Source: an uncultured Flaviramulus sp. | GTDB taxonomy: Bacteria > Bacteroidota > Bacteroidia > Flavobacteriales > Flavobacteriaceae | NCBI GenBank assembly: GCA_947501105.1 | Contig: CANMUP010000001.1 | Location: forward strand, 434,001-498,000 | Length of the DNA: 64,000 nucleotides | Direction of reading: 5' to 3' | Shown here: piece after piece, positions 47,852 through 57,534 of the stretch | Layout of the letters: each line of letters starts with the position of its first letter | Position numbering within the stretch: position 1 is the stretch's first letter | The notes under the pieces: generated by a model | Told to the model about the DNA's origin: nothing | Database searches by the model: none | What the model saw: the letters and a program-made list of their open reading frames with translations, nothing else | Made by a program: the position numbers and the translations under genes

Positions 47852-47905
47852 ATGGCGTTACCCCAAACTTATTTGGGGTCGGGCTATTCACTATATCTTT
47901 TTAAA
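47852..47905. repeat. Dispersed intergenic repeat ('TGGCGTTACC...TCGGGCT.TTCACTATATCTTTT'), copy 1
   Basis: Shares TGGCGTTACC...GGTCG.GCT.TCCACTATATCTTTT-type sequence with 58981-59022; internal hairpin ACCCCAAActtaTTTGGGGT. Confidence 0.65.
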
Positions 47906-48041
47906 GTGATAGCGAGAGGTTAGCAATGTTGTCATGTGTTAATTGCTTATTCTAAGTTTAAAAGTAAATTAATACTATCTTTAAAAAGGATGTCGTTTCT
48001 ATCCCTAACGCAAACTAAAAACCAGGAAATTATATAAAATG

Positions 48042-48122
48042 AAAAAGGTGAACGAGTGTTCACCTTTTTGCCCCAAATCTACCATAAACTTAACCTACTT
48101 ATGTTATGGTGAAACAAATATA
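48042..48122 (-). ncRNA. Candidate structured sRNA element, copy 1 (minus strand inferred)
   Basis: Minus strand: TATATTTG (-7-like) then CACCATAACATAAGTAGGTTAAGTTTATGGTAGATTTGGGGC then AAAAAGGTGAACACTCGTTCACCTTTTT terminator; near-identical second copy at 48253-48337. Confidence 0.45.
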
Positions 48123-48252
48123 TATTGGTAAAACTGTTTACTAAAATATTTTAGTTGAACGACTTATATATTGGCTTAAAAGAAATTGTGTGAAAAATAC
48201 AGGCATGATAAAAAAGCTGCAAGAAAATATTTTTTACGAAAGTTAAACGCAT

Positions 48253-48337
48253 AAAAAAAGGCGAACGAGAGTTCACCTTTTTTTGCCCCAAATCTACCAT
48301 GAACTTAACCTACTTATGTTATGGTGAGACCAATTTA
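48253..48337 (-). ncRNA. Candidate structured sRNA element, copy 2 (minus strand inferred)
   Basis: Minus strand: TAAATTGG then CACCATAACATAAGTAGGTTAAGTTCATGGTAGATTTGGGGC then AAAAAAAGGTGAACTCTCGTTCGCCTTTTTTT. Confidence 0.45.
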
Positions 48338-48442
48338 TATGTATTTTAGATAACCTGATTATTTATTAGATAAACAGTCTATTTTTTCAGATTAACTGTT
48401 TTTTTAGCAAAATTGATTCATAAAAACTATGCATTAATTAAC

Positions 48443-50341
48443 TTAATAGGCACGTTCGTTATTACCTTCATAAAAATTAATAAAAGCTCTATTTACAACC
48501 CTGTTTCCTCCAACCGTTGGATAGTTTCCTGTAAAGTACCAATCACCTAAATGTTCTGGACAGGCTTTGTGTAAATTTTCTACAGGTTGAAAAATAATTT
48601 TTACTTCAGCTCTTACTGTTTCATCACTTAACAATTTTGCTGCCTTATCTGAAATTTCTTGATCGGTAAATGGATCATAAATTTCTTTAACAAAATTCTT
48701 TACATCTTTATCGGCTAATTTTGTTTGGCTTAAACACTTATTATAAACAGCTTCTACAATATGATACATGTTTCTGTCTTTTAAAAGCGCTAGTGCAGAT
48801 CTAAACGCAATTAAGGTTTCAAGGTTTGCCATGTCAATACCGTAGCAATCTGGGTATCGTATTTGTGGTGCAGACGATACAACTACAATCTTTTTTGGGT
48901 TTAACCTATCCAACATTTTAATGATGCTTTTCTTTAAAGTGGTACCACGCACAATACTATCGTCTATAATAACCAAATTATCCGTAGGCTTTATTACGCC
49001 GTAAGTAACATCATATACGTGAGCCACCAAATCATCTCTACTACTATCTTCAGTTATAAATGTGCGTAGTTTAACATCTTTAATAGCTATTTTTTCTATA
49101 CGCGGTCTTTCTTCTAAAATATCTGTAACTTTTTGAGCAGACATTTTACCACCACCACTTAAAATTGCTGCTGTTTTCTTTTCATTTAAATGATTTTCTA
49201 CAGTTTCTATCATTCCATAAAAAGAAGTTTCTGCAGTGTTTGGTATATAAGAAAAGACAGTGTTTTTTGTGTCGTTGTTAATTGCTTTTAAAACTTGAGG
49301 CATTAATAGTTTACCAAGTTCCTTTCTTTCTTGGTAAATCTCTGCATCACTTCCACGAGAAAAATAAATACGTTCAAAAGAACAAGATTTACGCTCTAAT
49401 GGTTCTAGTATTTTTTTAATAGATACTTTTCCAGATTTTTTGGCAATAATGGCATGTCCAGGATCTAATTCTTTAACGTCATCAAAATCCACATTAAAAA
49501 CAGTTTGAATTACAGGGCGCTCTGATGCTACAACTACAATTTCATCATCTTTATAATAATATGTAGGACGAATACCTGCAGGGTCTCTTAAAACAAAAGC
49601 ATCACCATGACCAATAAGTCCTGCCATAGCATAACCACCATCCCAGTTTTTTGCTGCTCGTCGCAATATTTTACTCACCTTTAAGCGTTTTGCTATTTGA
49701 GGTGAGGCGTCTCTTTTATTATAGCCTTCTTTTTTTAAATCTTTATAAATTTTACTTACGGCATCATCTAAAAAGTGACCAATTTTTTCCATTACGGTTA
49801 TGGTATCGGTGTATTCTTTTGGATGTTGACCCAACTCTATAAGGTTACTAAAAAGCTCTTTAACATTAGTCATGTTAAAGTTTCCTGCCATTATTAAATT
49901 TCTGTGCATCCAATTATTTTGCCTTAAAAATGGATGTACACTTTCTACACTGTTTTTACCAAAAGTACCATAACGCACATGACCTAATAAAACTTCGCCT
50001 ATATAAGGAATATTCTTTTTTTGTGCGGCTACATCATCAGCGTATTCAGGGTGTTCGGTAATCTCTTTATTAATACGCTCGTTAATTTGTGCAAAAATAT
50101 CTTGAATGGGTTGTTGCTGTATAGAGCGAACACGACTTATATAACGTTCTCCAGGTTCGGTGTCTAATTTAATACTTGCAAATCCAGCGCCGTCTTGTCC
50201 ACGATTATGCTGTTTTTCCATCATTAAATACATTTTATTCACACCATAAAATGCGCTACCATATTTTTCTTTATAATATTCTAGTGGTTTTAAAAGTCTA
50301 ATAACTGCTATTCCACATTCGTGCTTTAGTGCATCACTCAT
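48443..50341 (-). CDS. purF: Amidophosphoribosyltransferase
   Basis: N-terminal Cys after Met region 'MSDALKHECGIAVIRLL', 'KQHNRGQDGAGFAS', 'GHVRYGTFG', PRPP loop 'LVIIDDSIVRGTTLKKSI'. Confidence 0.92.
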   Translation of the reverse strand: MSDALKHECGIAVIRLLKPLEYYKEKYGSAFYGVNKMYLMMEKQHNRGQDGAGFASIKLDTEPGERYISRVRSIQQQPIQDIFAQINERINKEITEHPEYADDVAAQKKNIPYIGEVLLGHVRYGTFGKNSVESVHPFLRQNNWMHRNLIMAGNFNMTNVKELFSNLIELGQHPKEYTDTITVMEKIGHFLDDAVSKIYKDLKKEGYNKRDASPQIAKRLKVSKILRRAAKNWDGGYAMAGLIGHGDAFVLRDPAGIRPTYYYKDDEIVVVASERPVIQTVFNVDFDDVKELDPGHAIIAKKSGKVSIKKILEPLERKSCSFERIYFSRGSDAEIYQERKELGKLLMPQVLKAINNDTKNTVFSYIPNTAETSFYGMIETVENHLNEKKTAAILSGGGKMSAQKVTDILEERPRIEKIAIKDVKLRTFITEDSSRDDLVAHVYDVTYGVIKPTDNLVIIDDSIVRGTTLKKSIIKMLDRLNPKKIVVVSSAPQIRYPDCYGIDMANLETLIAFRSALALLKDRNMYHIVEAVYNKCLSQTKLADKDVKNFVKEIYDPFTDQEISDKAAKLLSDETVRAEVKIIFQPVENLHKACPEHLGDWYFTGNYPTVGGNRVVNRAFINFYEGNNERAY

Positions 50342-50407
50342 TATAAATTTTATTAGTGTTTTTATTCCAAAATAAATTCTTTTCTAGAAACCTATTTTAA
50401 ATTAAAA

Positions 50408-50430
50408 ACGCGCTCTATTTTAGAGCGCGT
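50408..50430 (-). terminator. Terminator of PfkB kinase gene
   Basis: Perfect 10-bp stem ACGCGCTCTA-TTT-TAGAGCGCGT with T-run on the minus strand. Confidence 0.85.
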
Positions 50431-50434
50431 TGGT

Positions 50435-51361
50435 TTATGTTAATTCTATATCAAATTGCGTTAATTGCTTAAACTGCAATAGTCGCTTATGTACTTCTTC
50501 ACTCGGCAAATCAATCATGCGTTCAGTGCCAAATTTTTCAACACAAAATGATGCTAGCGTTGAACCATATATTACAGCATTTTTCATGTTTTCGAATGAT
50601 GTATCTCCTGTTTTTGCAATGTAACCAGCAAAACCACCTGCAAAAGTATCGCCAGCTCCAGTAGGATCAAACACTTCTTCAAGCGGTAAAGCAGGAGCGT
50701 AAAATACATGGTCGTTATGAAACAATAAAGCACCGTGCTCCCCTTTTTTAATAACTACATATTTTGGCCCCATAGCATGAATTTTACGAGCTGCTACTAC
50801 AAGCGAATATTCTCCTGTTAATTGTCTTGCTTCCTCATCATTTATAGTAATAACATCTACACGCTTAATAACATTGTGTAAGTCGTCTAAAGCGCTATCC
50901 ATCCAAAAATTCATAGTATCTAAAATGACTAACTTTGGTTTGGTAGTCATTTGATCTAATACTCTTGATTGGACGATAGGATGTAAATTACCTAACATAA
51001 CCACTTCGGCATCACGATAATTTTCTGGAACAACAGGATTAAAATCTGCTAGTGTATTTAATTCTGTTACTAGTGTGTCGCGAGAATTCATATCATTATG
51101 ATAGCGTCCACTCCAAAAGAAGGTTTTACCATCTTTAACAATTTCTACTCCAGAGAGATCGATATTTTTATTTGATAATAAATCTAAATATTTTTGAGGA
51201 AAATCGCCACCAGCTATAGAAACAATTGAAGCGTTTACATTAAATTGTGAAGCCGATAAACCTATATAAGTTGCTGCACCACCAAGAATTTTATCGGTTT
51301 TACCGAAAGGCGTTTCAATAGCATCAAACGCTACGGTACCTACAATTACTAATTTACCCAT
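50435..51361 (-). CDS. PfkB family sugar/nucleoside kinase
   Basis: 'GGAATYIGLSASQF', 'DPTGAGDTFAGGFAGYIA' signature. Confidence 0.93.
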   Translation of the reverse strand: MGKLVIVGTVAFDAIETPFGKTDKILGGAATYIGLSASQFNVNASIVSIAGGDFPQKYLDLLSNKNIDLSGVEIVKDGKTFFWSGRYHNDMNSRDTLVTELNTLADFNPVVPENYRDAEVVMLGNLHPIVQSRVLDQMTTKPKLVILDTMNFWMDSALDDLHNVIKRVDVITINDEEARQLTGEYSLVVAARKIHAMGPKYVVIKKGEHGALLFHNDHVFYAPALPLEEVFDPTGAGDTFAGGFAGYIAKTGDTSFENMKNAVIYGSTLASFCVEKFGTERMIDLPSEEVHKRLLQFKQLTQFDIELT

Positions 51362-51456
51362 AAAAAGGAGTTATAATTTTCTGCAAATATAAGTCTTTTA
51401 AATACTAATTCAAGAATAATTTTTTGAATACATTTTATGCTTTTTAATTGCTAATT

Positions 51457-51621
51457 ATGACTTCTAATTTTAAAAATTCACACAAAGAACTTATTAAAAA
51501 CCCACCTTTCTTTAATATTAGTGTTCGAAGTAAAATAAATGATGTTTACACTAAATATATTAGGATTCAAGGACTTAAAGACAGATGGAGATATTTAATA
51601 GCCCTAGTTTTATGTTGTTAA
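51457..51621 (+). CDS. Possible 54-aa small protein (or gene remnant)
   Basis: MTSNFKNSHKELIKNPPFFNISVRSKINDVYTKYIRIQGLKDRWRYLIALVLCC*; absent from ORF track. Confidence 0.3.
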   Translation: MTSNFKNSHKELIKNPPFFNISVRSKINDVYTKYIRIQGLKDRWRYLIALVLCC

Positions 51622-51712
51622 GCTCATGAATGCAACCTTTTTCAACAGATCCCTCTAAAATTTGATGTGACTTGCTTAAAGCTTAAGTATTTTGAATATA
51701 TACTAATTAGTT

Positions 51713-52318
51713 ATGAGGGATATAATTTTACTATTAGGTATTGTTTTTTTTGGAGTTAATGTAGCTTATTCTCAAGTAGGAATAGGTACAACAAACCCTA
51801 CGGCTGAATTAGAAATAGCAACTACAAACACAGGTATTCCTGCCTTAGAATTAAATGCTCAAACGACACCAGCTGGTACAGTAACAGGACAATTAGCCGT
51901 TATAGGTGACAAATTATATATGTATGATGCAACTAGAGTAAAGTGGCTAAGTATTGAGACTACAGCTTTACCGTTTGGAAGAAGTGGGAATCAAGATAAT
52001 GTGAATTTAAGAGCTGTTGCAAATCAATCGAATAATAGATCGGGTTATTTAATGCCTTACGATGGGACTATAGCTTATATTACTGCAAAATCTAATAACA
52101 ATAGTGGTGCGCAAACCAAACAGTTTTCTGTTCAAGTTAGAAATGGTAATACGACAAACTCAACTACAAATTTCACAACGTCATCATCTGAACACATGAG
52201 CACTACGCTAAATGTTGATTTTTCATCAGGAGATTATATTAACGGAACTATAAATAATGATGGAAACGGGAATGTTAATAATGTTTCAGTCATTGTTTGG
52301 GTTAAGTGGCGCCAATAA
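51713..52318 (+). CDS. Secreted hypothetical protein with phage-tail/fibre-like 'QVGIGTTNPTAELEI' N-terminus
   Basis: Signal peptide, 'VGIGTTNPTAELEIATT' motif, C-terminal beta-rich domain. Confidence 0.65.
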   Translation: MRDIILLLGIVFFGVNVAYSQVGIGTTNPTAELEIATTNTGIPALELNAQTTPAGTVTGQLAVIGDKLYMYDATRVKWLSIETTALPFGRSGNQDNVNLRAVANQSNNRSGYLMPYDGTIAYITAKSNNNSGAQTKQFSVQVRNGNTTNSTTNFTTSSSEHMSTTLNVDFSSGDYINGTINNDGNGNVNNVSVIVWVKWRQ

Positions 52319-52530
52319 TCACCATCATTTCCTCCGTCAATATTAATTTTTTCTTTTGGACTCAATTCTTGAACACCAAAATTTGGATAAATTCATTATT
52401 TTTAAAATTAAAAAAAGAATAAATATTTGGAGTGACTTTTTCAAAAGTTATGTGTCTTAACAACCAAATGCTATTATCAATTAATAAATTGGGGGACATA
52501 AGTTTATTATGTTCCTTAATTTTTTATTAA

Positions 52531-53172
52531 TTATTTCCGTCCAAAATCTGCAGGAATTTCTCCCCAAGCTTTAGTTTCCCATTTTACAATAACTGTTGTA
52601 TAAGTGTTGTTTTTTAGCCAGTCAATAGCTCTATCAATTAAATCGAAAACAGATTTGTTTTTTTTATTACGCTCTAACTTTGTATTGCATTTTTTCTTTT
52701 TAACCCAGCTTATAGCAGTTTTAGAATCGGTATAAAGAATTCTGTTGCTATCATGTTTTTTAAGAAGCGCTAAACCATGTACAATGGCAAGAAACTCTCC
52801 TATATTATTAGTGCCTTCTTCAAAAGGGCCTTGTATAAAGAGTTGTTTTTTTGTTTTGGTATCTACACCACGATATTCCATTTTCCCAGGGTTGCCACTA
52901 GAGGCGGCATCAACTGAGATAGAATTATAATTAGGTTGCCCGATTTTTTTTAGTTGAGCTTCAGATAGTTCACTTTTAAATTTTGAGGTTTTACCTATAT
53001 AATCTTTATAGTTACCTTTTAAAGCTTTTTTTGCTGCATCAAAGGTTGAAAACGATTTATATTGAGCACCTTGAAAGTCTTTAATTTGAGCTTTACAGTC
53101 ATCCCAAGACTCAAACACACCAGTGTGATGTCCTTTCCAAACCGTATAATATTTTTTTTTCTTTTTACTCAT
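52531..53172 (-). CDS. rnhA: Ribonuclease H with N-terminal viroplasmin/caulimovirus domain
   Basis: 'YYTVWKGHHTGVFESWDDCKAQIKDFQGAQYKSF' (viroplasmin) plus RNase H core 'ISVDAASSGNPGKMEYRGV', 'NNIGEFLAIVHGLALL', 'YTDSKTAISWVK'. Confidence 0.92.
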   Translation of the reverse strand: MSKKKKKYYTVWKGHHTGVFESWDDCKAQIKDFQGAQYKSFSTFDAAKKALKGNYKDYIGKTSKFKSELSEAQLKKIGQPNYNSISVDAASSGNPGKMEYRGVDTKTKKQLFIQGPFEEGTNNIGEFLAIVHGLALLKKHDSNRILYTDSKTAISWVKKKKCNTKLERNKKNKSVFDLIDRAIDWLKNNTYTTVIVKWETKAWGEIPADFGRK

Positions 53173-53202
53173 TTTGTTATTCCCACGAACGTAACAATAT
53201 CA

Positions 53203-53910
53203 TTAAATTACTTTCAAGTTTTCAAAAACAGCAACAGCTCTAACAGGAGAACCTGTGCCTCCTTTAATTTTTAGAGGAAACCCGATGAAACGAAATCGTC
53301 CTCGCCCAATCAATTTATGTAGATTTATCATATTTTCGTAATGTGTAAAACCTAATTCGCCACAAATGTGATGCACTTTTTTATTAGATACCCCGGAAAC
53401 CCCTGGCGACATGGTTTCAACACCAAAATCAGATATGTTTTTATTTCCTAACCATCTTGCAGTTTCTGCTGAAACTCCTGGTCCTTTACTCCAGTTTTCA
53501 GTTCCAAAAGCATTTCTATAATGATTTGTATAAATCAAAACAGTATCCTTTTCTTTAATTTCTAAATTTTCATTCTTGCAAGCCTTTTCAATATCTTTTA
53601 TTTCAATTAATTCATTAAAATTTTTATTTGAAAGGTTTATACATATACCTTCAGTATAAAACATAGACAAAGGCATTTTATCTATTGATTCTCCTTTGTA
53701 TTCCTTTGCCATATGATTTATAGCATCAACATGAGTCCCAGTGTGTTCTCCAAGCTCTAGTTTATGTACTGCCGGTGTTTTTGTTTCTGGATTAATAACA
53801 CCGTCCCATTCTTCATGTGTATTATGTACACTCATTTTAACCTGAGGTAAATCTTTAAAAACAGGCATACCTTCATAGATATCTTGACTTAAATCAATAA
53901 TTTCAGTCAT
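53203..53910 (-). CDS. Cyclase family protein (kynurenine-formamidase-like)
   Basis: 'IIDLSQDIYEGMPVF', 'GEHTGTHVDAINHM' metal-binding motif; start placed at Met 53910. Confidence 0.85.
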   Translation of the reverse strand: MTEIIDLSQDIYEGMPVFKDLPQVKMSVHNTHEEWDGVINPETKTPAVHKLELGEHTGTHVDAINHMAKEYKGESIDKMPLSMFYTEGICINLSNKNFNELIEIKDIEKACKNENLEIKEKDTVLIYTNHYRNAFGTENWSKGPGVSAETARWLGNKNISDFGVETMSPGVSGVSNKKVHHICGELGFTHYENMINLHKLIGRGRFRFIGFPLKIKGGTGSPVRAVAVFENLKVI

Positions 53911-54493
53911 TGTAAGTTGTTGTTTTTTCAGAAAACAATAATTTTTCCACCACATTTGGAAAATGTTCCATTTCTAATTCATGAATTTTTTTTGCTACAT
54001 CTTCAGCCTCATCATTTGCTAAAACCTCACATTTTGCTTGAAAAATAATGGCACCTTCATCATAATGTTCATTTACATAATGAATTGTTATGCCTGTTTC
54101 AGTTTCATTATTTTTTACAACAGCTTCATGCACATGTATGCCATACATACCTTTTCCTCCATATTTTGGTAATAATGCAGGGTGTACATTAATTACTTTA
54201 TTAGGAAATTCATTTAAAATATTTTCAGGAAACTTCCATAAAAAACCTGCCAATACAATTAAATCTGGTTTTGATGCTTTTAAAACATTTAATACATCAT
54301 CCGTTTTCGTAAAGGCTATTCTGTTGAATGATAGCATGCTAACCTTTAGTTTTTTACAACGATCTAAAACTTTGGCATGAGGATTGTTAGTTAGTACCTG
54401 AATAACAGATACATTATCTCTGTTGTGAAAAAACTTAATTAAATTTTCAGCATTAGTACCACTTCCGGACGCAAAAATTACAATACGTTTCAT
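53903..54493 (-). CDS. purN: Phosphoribosylglycinamide formyltransferase
   Basis: 'IVIFASGSGTNAENLI', 'VINVHPALLPKYGGKGMYG', 'ETETGITIHYVNEHYDEGAIIFQ'; start at 54493 is likeliest. Confidence 0.93.
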   Translation of the reverse strand: MKRIVIFASGSGTNAENLIKFFHNRDNVSVIQVLTNNPHAKVLDRCKKLKVSMLSFNRIAFTKTDDVLNVLKASKPDLIVLAGFLWKFPENILNEFPNKVINVHPALLPKYGGKGMYGIHVHEAVVKNNETETGITIHYVNEHYDEGAIIFQAKCEVLANDEAEDVAKKIHELEMEHFPNVVEKLLFSEKTTTYND

Positions 54494-54678
54494 TTTTACA
54501 GACATTTTGATAAAATTATTCAAACAAAAAAAAGAATAAATATTAACAATTTGAGGGTAAAAAAGAAATACTTAAAAGGAATTTTATTAAATTACAAACA
54601 CATTTTTAAACTAAAAGGTTGTTTTAAAATAAAGTTTTTTATTTTTGCCACTTAATTAAAACTTAAAATTAAAAGATT

Positions 54679-54912
54679 ATGTCAGACATTGCATCAAGAG
54701 TAAAAGCGATTATCGTAGACAAATTAGGGGTTGATGAGAACGAAGTTGTAACAGAAGCGAGCTTCACAAACGATTTAGGAGCAGACTCATTAGACACTGT
54801 AGAACTAATTATGGAATTCGAAAAAGAATTCGATATTCAAATACCAGACGATCAAGCTGAAAATATTGCAACAGTTGGTCAAGCTATATCATATATAGAA
54901 GCTGCAAAATAA
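54679..54912 (+). CDS. acpP: Acyl carrier protein
   Basis: 77 aa with '[26 protein letters not shown]' phosphopantetheine site. Confidence 0.98.
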   Translation: MSDIASRVKAIIVDKLGVDENEVVTEASFTNDLGADSLDTVELIMEFEKEFDIQIPDDQAENIATVGQAISYIEAAK

Positions 54913-54924
54913 GCACTAAATTTT

Positions 54925-56175
54925 ATGGAATTAAAGCGAGTTGTAGTCACAGGATTAGGGGCTTTAACACCTATTGGTAATACCAAAGATGAATTTTGGG
55001 AAGGCCTTATTGGTGGTAAAAGCGGTGCTGCGCCTATAACATATTATGATACCGAAAAGTTTAAAACCAAGTTTGCATGCGAGGTTAAAAACTTTACTGC
55101 TACCGATTTTCTTGATAGAAAAGAAGCTCGAAAAATGGATAAATTTGCCCAATACGCTATGGTGGCGGCAGATGAAGCTATTGGAGATGCCAATTTAGAT
55201 CTTGAAAAAGTCGACAAATTGCGAGTAGGTGTTATATGGGGCGCAGGTATTGGAGGTTTAGAGACTTTTCAGACTGAAGTATTAAACTTTGCTCAAGGAG
55301 ATGGATCGCCAAGATTTAACCCATTCTTTATTCCTAAAATGATTGCTGATATTGCACCAGCAAACATTTCTATAAAGCATGGCTTTATGGGGCCAAATTA
55401 CACAACAGTTTCGGCATGTGCCTCTTCGGCAAACGCAATATTTGATGCATTAAACTCTATACGTTTAGGGCATTGTGATGTTGTTGTTACTGGAGGAAGT
55501 GAAGCAGCTGTTACTATTGCAGGTATGGGTGGTTTTAATGCTATGCATGCATTATCTACTAGAAACGAAAGTCCAGAAACAGCATCTCGTCCATTTGATG
55601 GCACAAGAGATGGATTTGTTCTTGGCGAAGGTGCAGGAGCACTTGTTCTAGAAGAATATGAACATGCAAAAGCAAGAGGAGCAAAAATTTATGCTGAAGT
55701 TGCAGGAGGAGGATTATCTTCTGATGCACATCACATGACGGCTCCACATCCAGAAGGCATAGGTGTTATTGCAGTAATGAAAAACTGTTTAGAAAATGCA
55801 GGACTTAAACCAGAAGATGTAGACCATATAAATACACATGGTACATCTACACCATTAGGAGATGTTGCTGAACTTAAAGCAATCTCAAAAGTGTTTGGTA
55901 GTCATGCAAAAAACATAAATATTAATTCAACAAAATCGATGACAGGGCACTTGTTAGGTGCTGCAGGAGCTATTGAAGCTATATCGGTTATATTGGCAAT
56001 GGAGCACGGAATTGTGCCACCAACAATTAACCATACTACTGTAGATGAAAACATTGATCCAGAATTAAATTTAACCCTAAACAAGGCTCAAAAGCGAGAT
56101 GTTAAAGTAGCTATGAGTAATACATTTGGATTTGGCGGACATAACGCTTGTGTATTATTTAAAAAAATAGATTGA
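54925..56175 (+). CDS. fabF: Beta-ketoacyl-ACP synthase II
   Basis: 'VSACASSANAIFDA' active site, 'THGTSTPLGD', 'STKSMTGHLLGAAGA', follows acpP. Confidence 0.97.
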   Translation: MELKRVVVTGLGALTPIGNTKDEFWEGLIGGKSGAAPITYYDTEKFKTKFACEVKNFTATDFLDRKEARKMDKFAQYAMVAADEAIGDANLDLEKVDKLRVGVIWGAGIGGLETFQTEVLNFAQGDGSPRFNPFFIPKMIADIAPANISIKHGFMGPNYTTVSACASSANAIFDALNSIRLGHCDVVVTGGSEAAVTIAGMGGFNAMHALSTRNESPETASRPFDGTRDGFVLGEGAGALVLEEYEHAKARGAKIYAEVAGGGLSSDAHHMTAPHPEGIGVIAVMKNCLENAGLKPEDVDHINTHGTSTPLGDVAELKAISKVFGSHAKNININSTKSMTGHLLGAAGAIEAISVILAMEHGIVPPTINHTTVDENIDPELNLTLNKAQKRDVKVAMSNTFGFGGHNACVLFKKID

Positions 56176-56182
56176 ATCCCGA

Positions 56183-56923
56183 ATGAAAAACATTCGTAAC
56201 ATATTAAATTCCCGTTTTAAAGGCAACGGGAATTTTTTTATGCAATTAACTAAAATCCTCGGGTTTAAACCTAAGGAGATAAAGTTTTATAGTACAGCAT
56301 TTACGCATCGTTCTATGAACATAAAAGATGGTAAAGGCAACGCTATTAATTATGAGCGTTTAGAGTTTTTGGGAGATGCCATGTTAAGTTCAGTTATTGC
56401 ATCACATTTATATTTAGAAGTCCCCAGTGGTGATGAAGGCTATCTAACGAAGATGCGTTCTAAAATTGTTAGTAGAGAACATTTAAACGAACTAGGGAAG
56501 GACTTAAACTTAATAGATTTAGTTGAAAGTAAAATTCCACCAGGACAATTTGGAGATAACATTCATGGTAATTTATTTGAAGCATTAATAGGAGCTATTT
56601 TTCTTGATAAGGGCTATAAATATTGTGAAAAATTTATTTTTAAACGTGTTATAATTCCCTATGTTGATATTGAAAAACTTGAAGGTAAAGTAATAAGTTA
56701 CAAGAGTTTATTGATAGAGTGGTGTCAAAAAGAAAAGAAAACATTTGGATATAATGTTTATGAAGATACAGGAAACGATGATGTTAGACATTTTTCAGTA
56801 AAACTTTCAATAGACGAAAAAGTAATAGCTAAAGCACGAGCAACTTCAAAGAAAAAAGCTGAAGAAAAAGCTTCAAAGCGTGCTTTTTTTGCATTTCAAA
56901 ATAGCATGTCAAAAATGATGTAA
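56183..56923 (+). CDS. rnc: Ribonuclease III
   Basis: 'NYERLEFLGDAMLSSVIASHLY', 'FEALIGAIFLDKGY', C-terminal dsRBD. Confidence 0.96.
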   Translation: MKNIRNILNSRFKGNGNFFMQLTKILGFKPKEIKFYSTAFTHRSMNIKDGKGNAINYERLEFLGDAMLSSVIASHLYLEVPSGDEGYLTKMRSKIVSREHLNELGKDLNLIDLVESKIPPGQFGDNIHGNLFEALIGAIFLDKGYKYCEKFIFKRVIIPYVDIEKLEGKVISYKSLLIEWCQKEKKTFGYNVYEDTGNDDVRHFSVKLSIDEKVIAKARATSKKKAEEKASKRAFFAFQNSMSKMM

Positions 56924-57045
56924 AGAATCATTTTTTTAAGAAGGTTAACTACAACGTTTTAGTTCATTTTATCGTTAAGATTAGCGGAAACATTTTACAA
57001 GTAACTATTTTAAACCTTATATTTACTGCTATTAATAAGTAAGTT

Positions 57046-57534
57046 ATGGCTGTTCACAAACTTGTTTTAGATGATGTTTTTGAAGAAGCGTTATATACGT
57101 TAATTGCTATTCATTGCACCATTGAAGACTACAGATTAGCATACCTTTTAAATAAGTATTTAGGAATAAACCTTATTAGAAAGCCATCAGATTTAGATTA
57201 TAATAAAGATAAATCAGTGTATTCTATTTTTGAATGGGAAGATAATAAACAATTAACAACGTGGAGCTTAGTATCAAATATTTGTAAAACTCAAGAAACA
57301 TTACCTCAAGTTAGCCAACAATCATTATTTACTGCACAAGAGCAGATTATAAAAACATTTAATTTAATACCAGAATATAAAGGTGTAAACTATTTTTTAA
57401 AAATAGATAACGATACTAATTTTAGTAAAGAAGCCTATATATTAAACAGTATTTTAAATATCCCACAAATTGTAACTGCCTATAGTGTTGATGTTAATCA
57501 ACTAAAATCAAAAGACAATTTAATTTTTAGCTAA
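57046..57534 (+). CDS. IPExxxVDY family protein
   Basis: Position directly before pyk and downstream of rnc, overall composition typical of this Bacteroidota family. Confidence 0.75.
   Translation: MAVHKLVLDDVFEEALYTLIAIHCTIEDYRLAYLLNKYLGINLIRKPSDLDYNKDKSVYSIFEWEDNKQLTTWSLVSNICKTQETLPQVSQQSLFTAQEQIIKTFNLIPEYKGVNYFLKIDNDTNFSKEAYILNSILNIPQIVTAYSVDVNQLKSKDNLIFS

Noticed and set aside
55398-56084. Minus-strand ORFs within fabF
   Set aside because: Shadow ORFs of fabF; no independent signal
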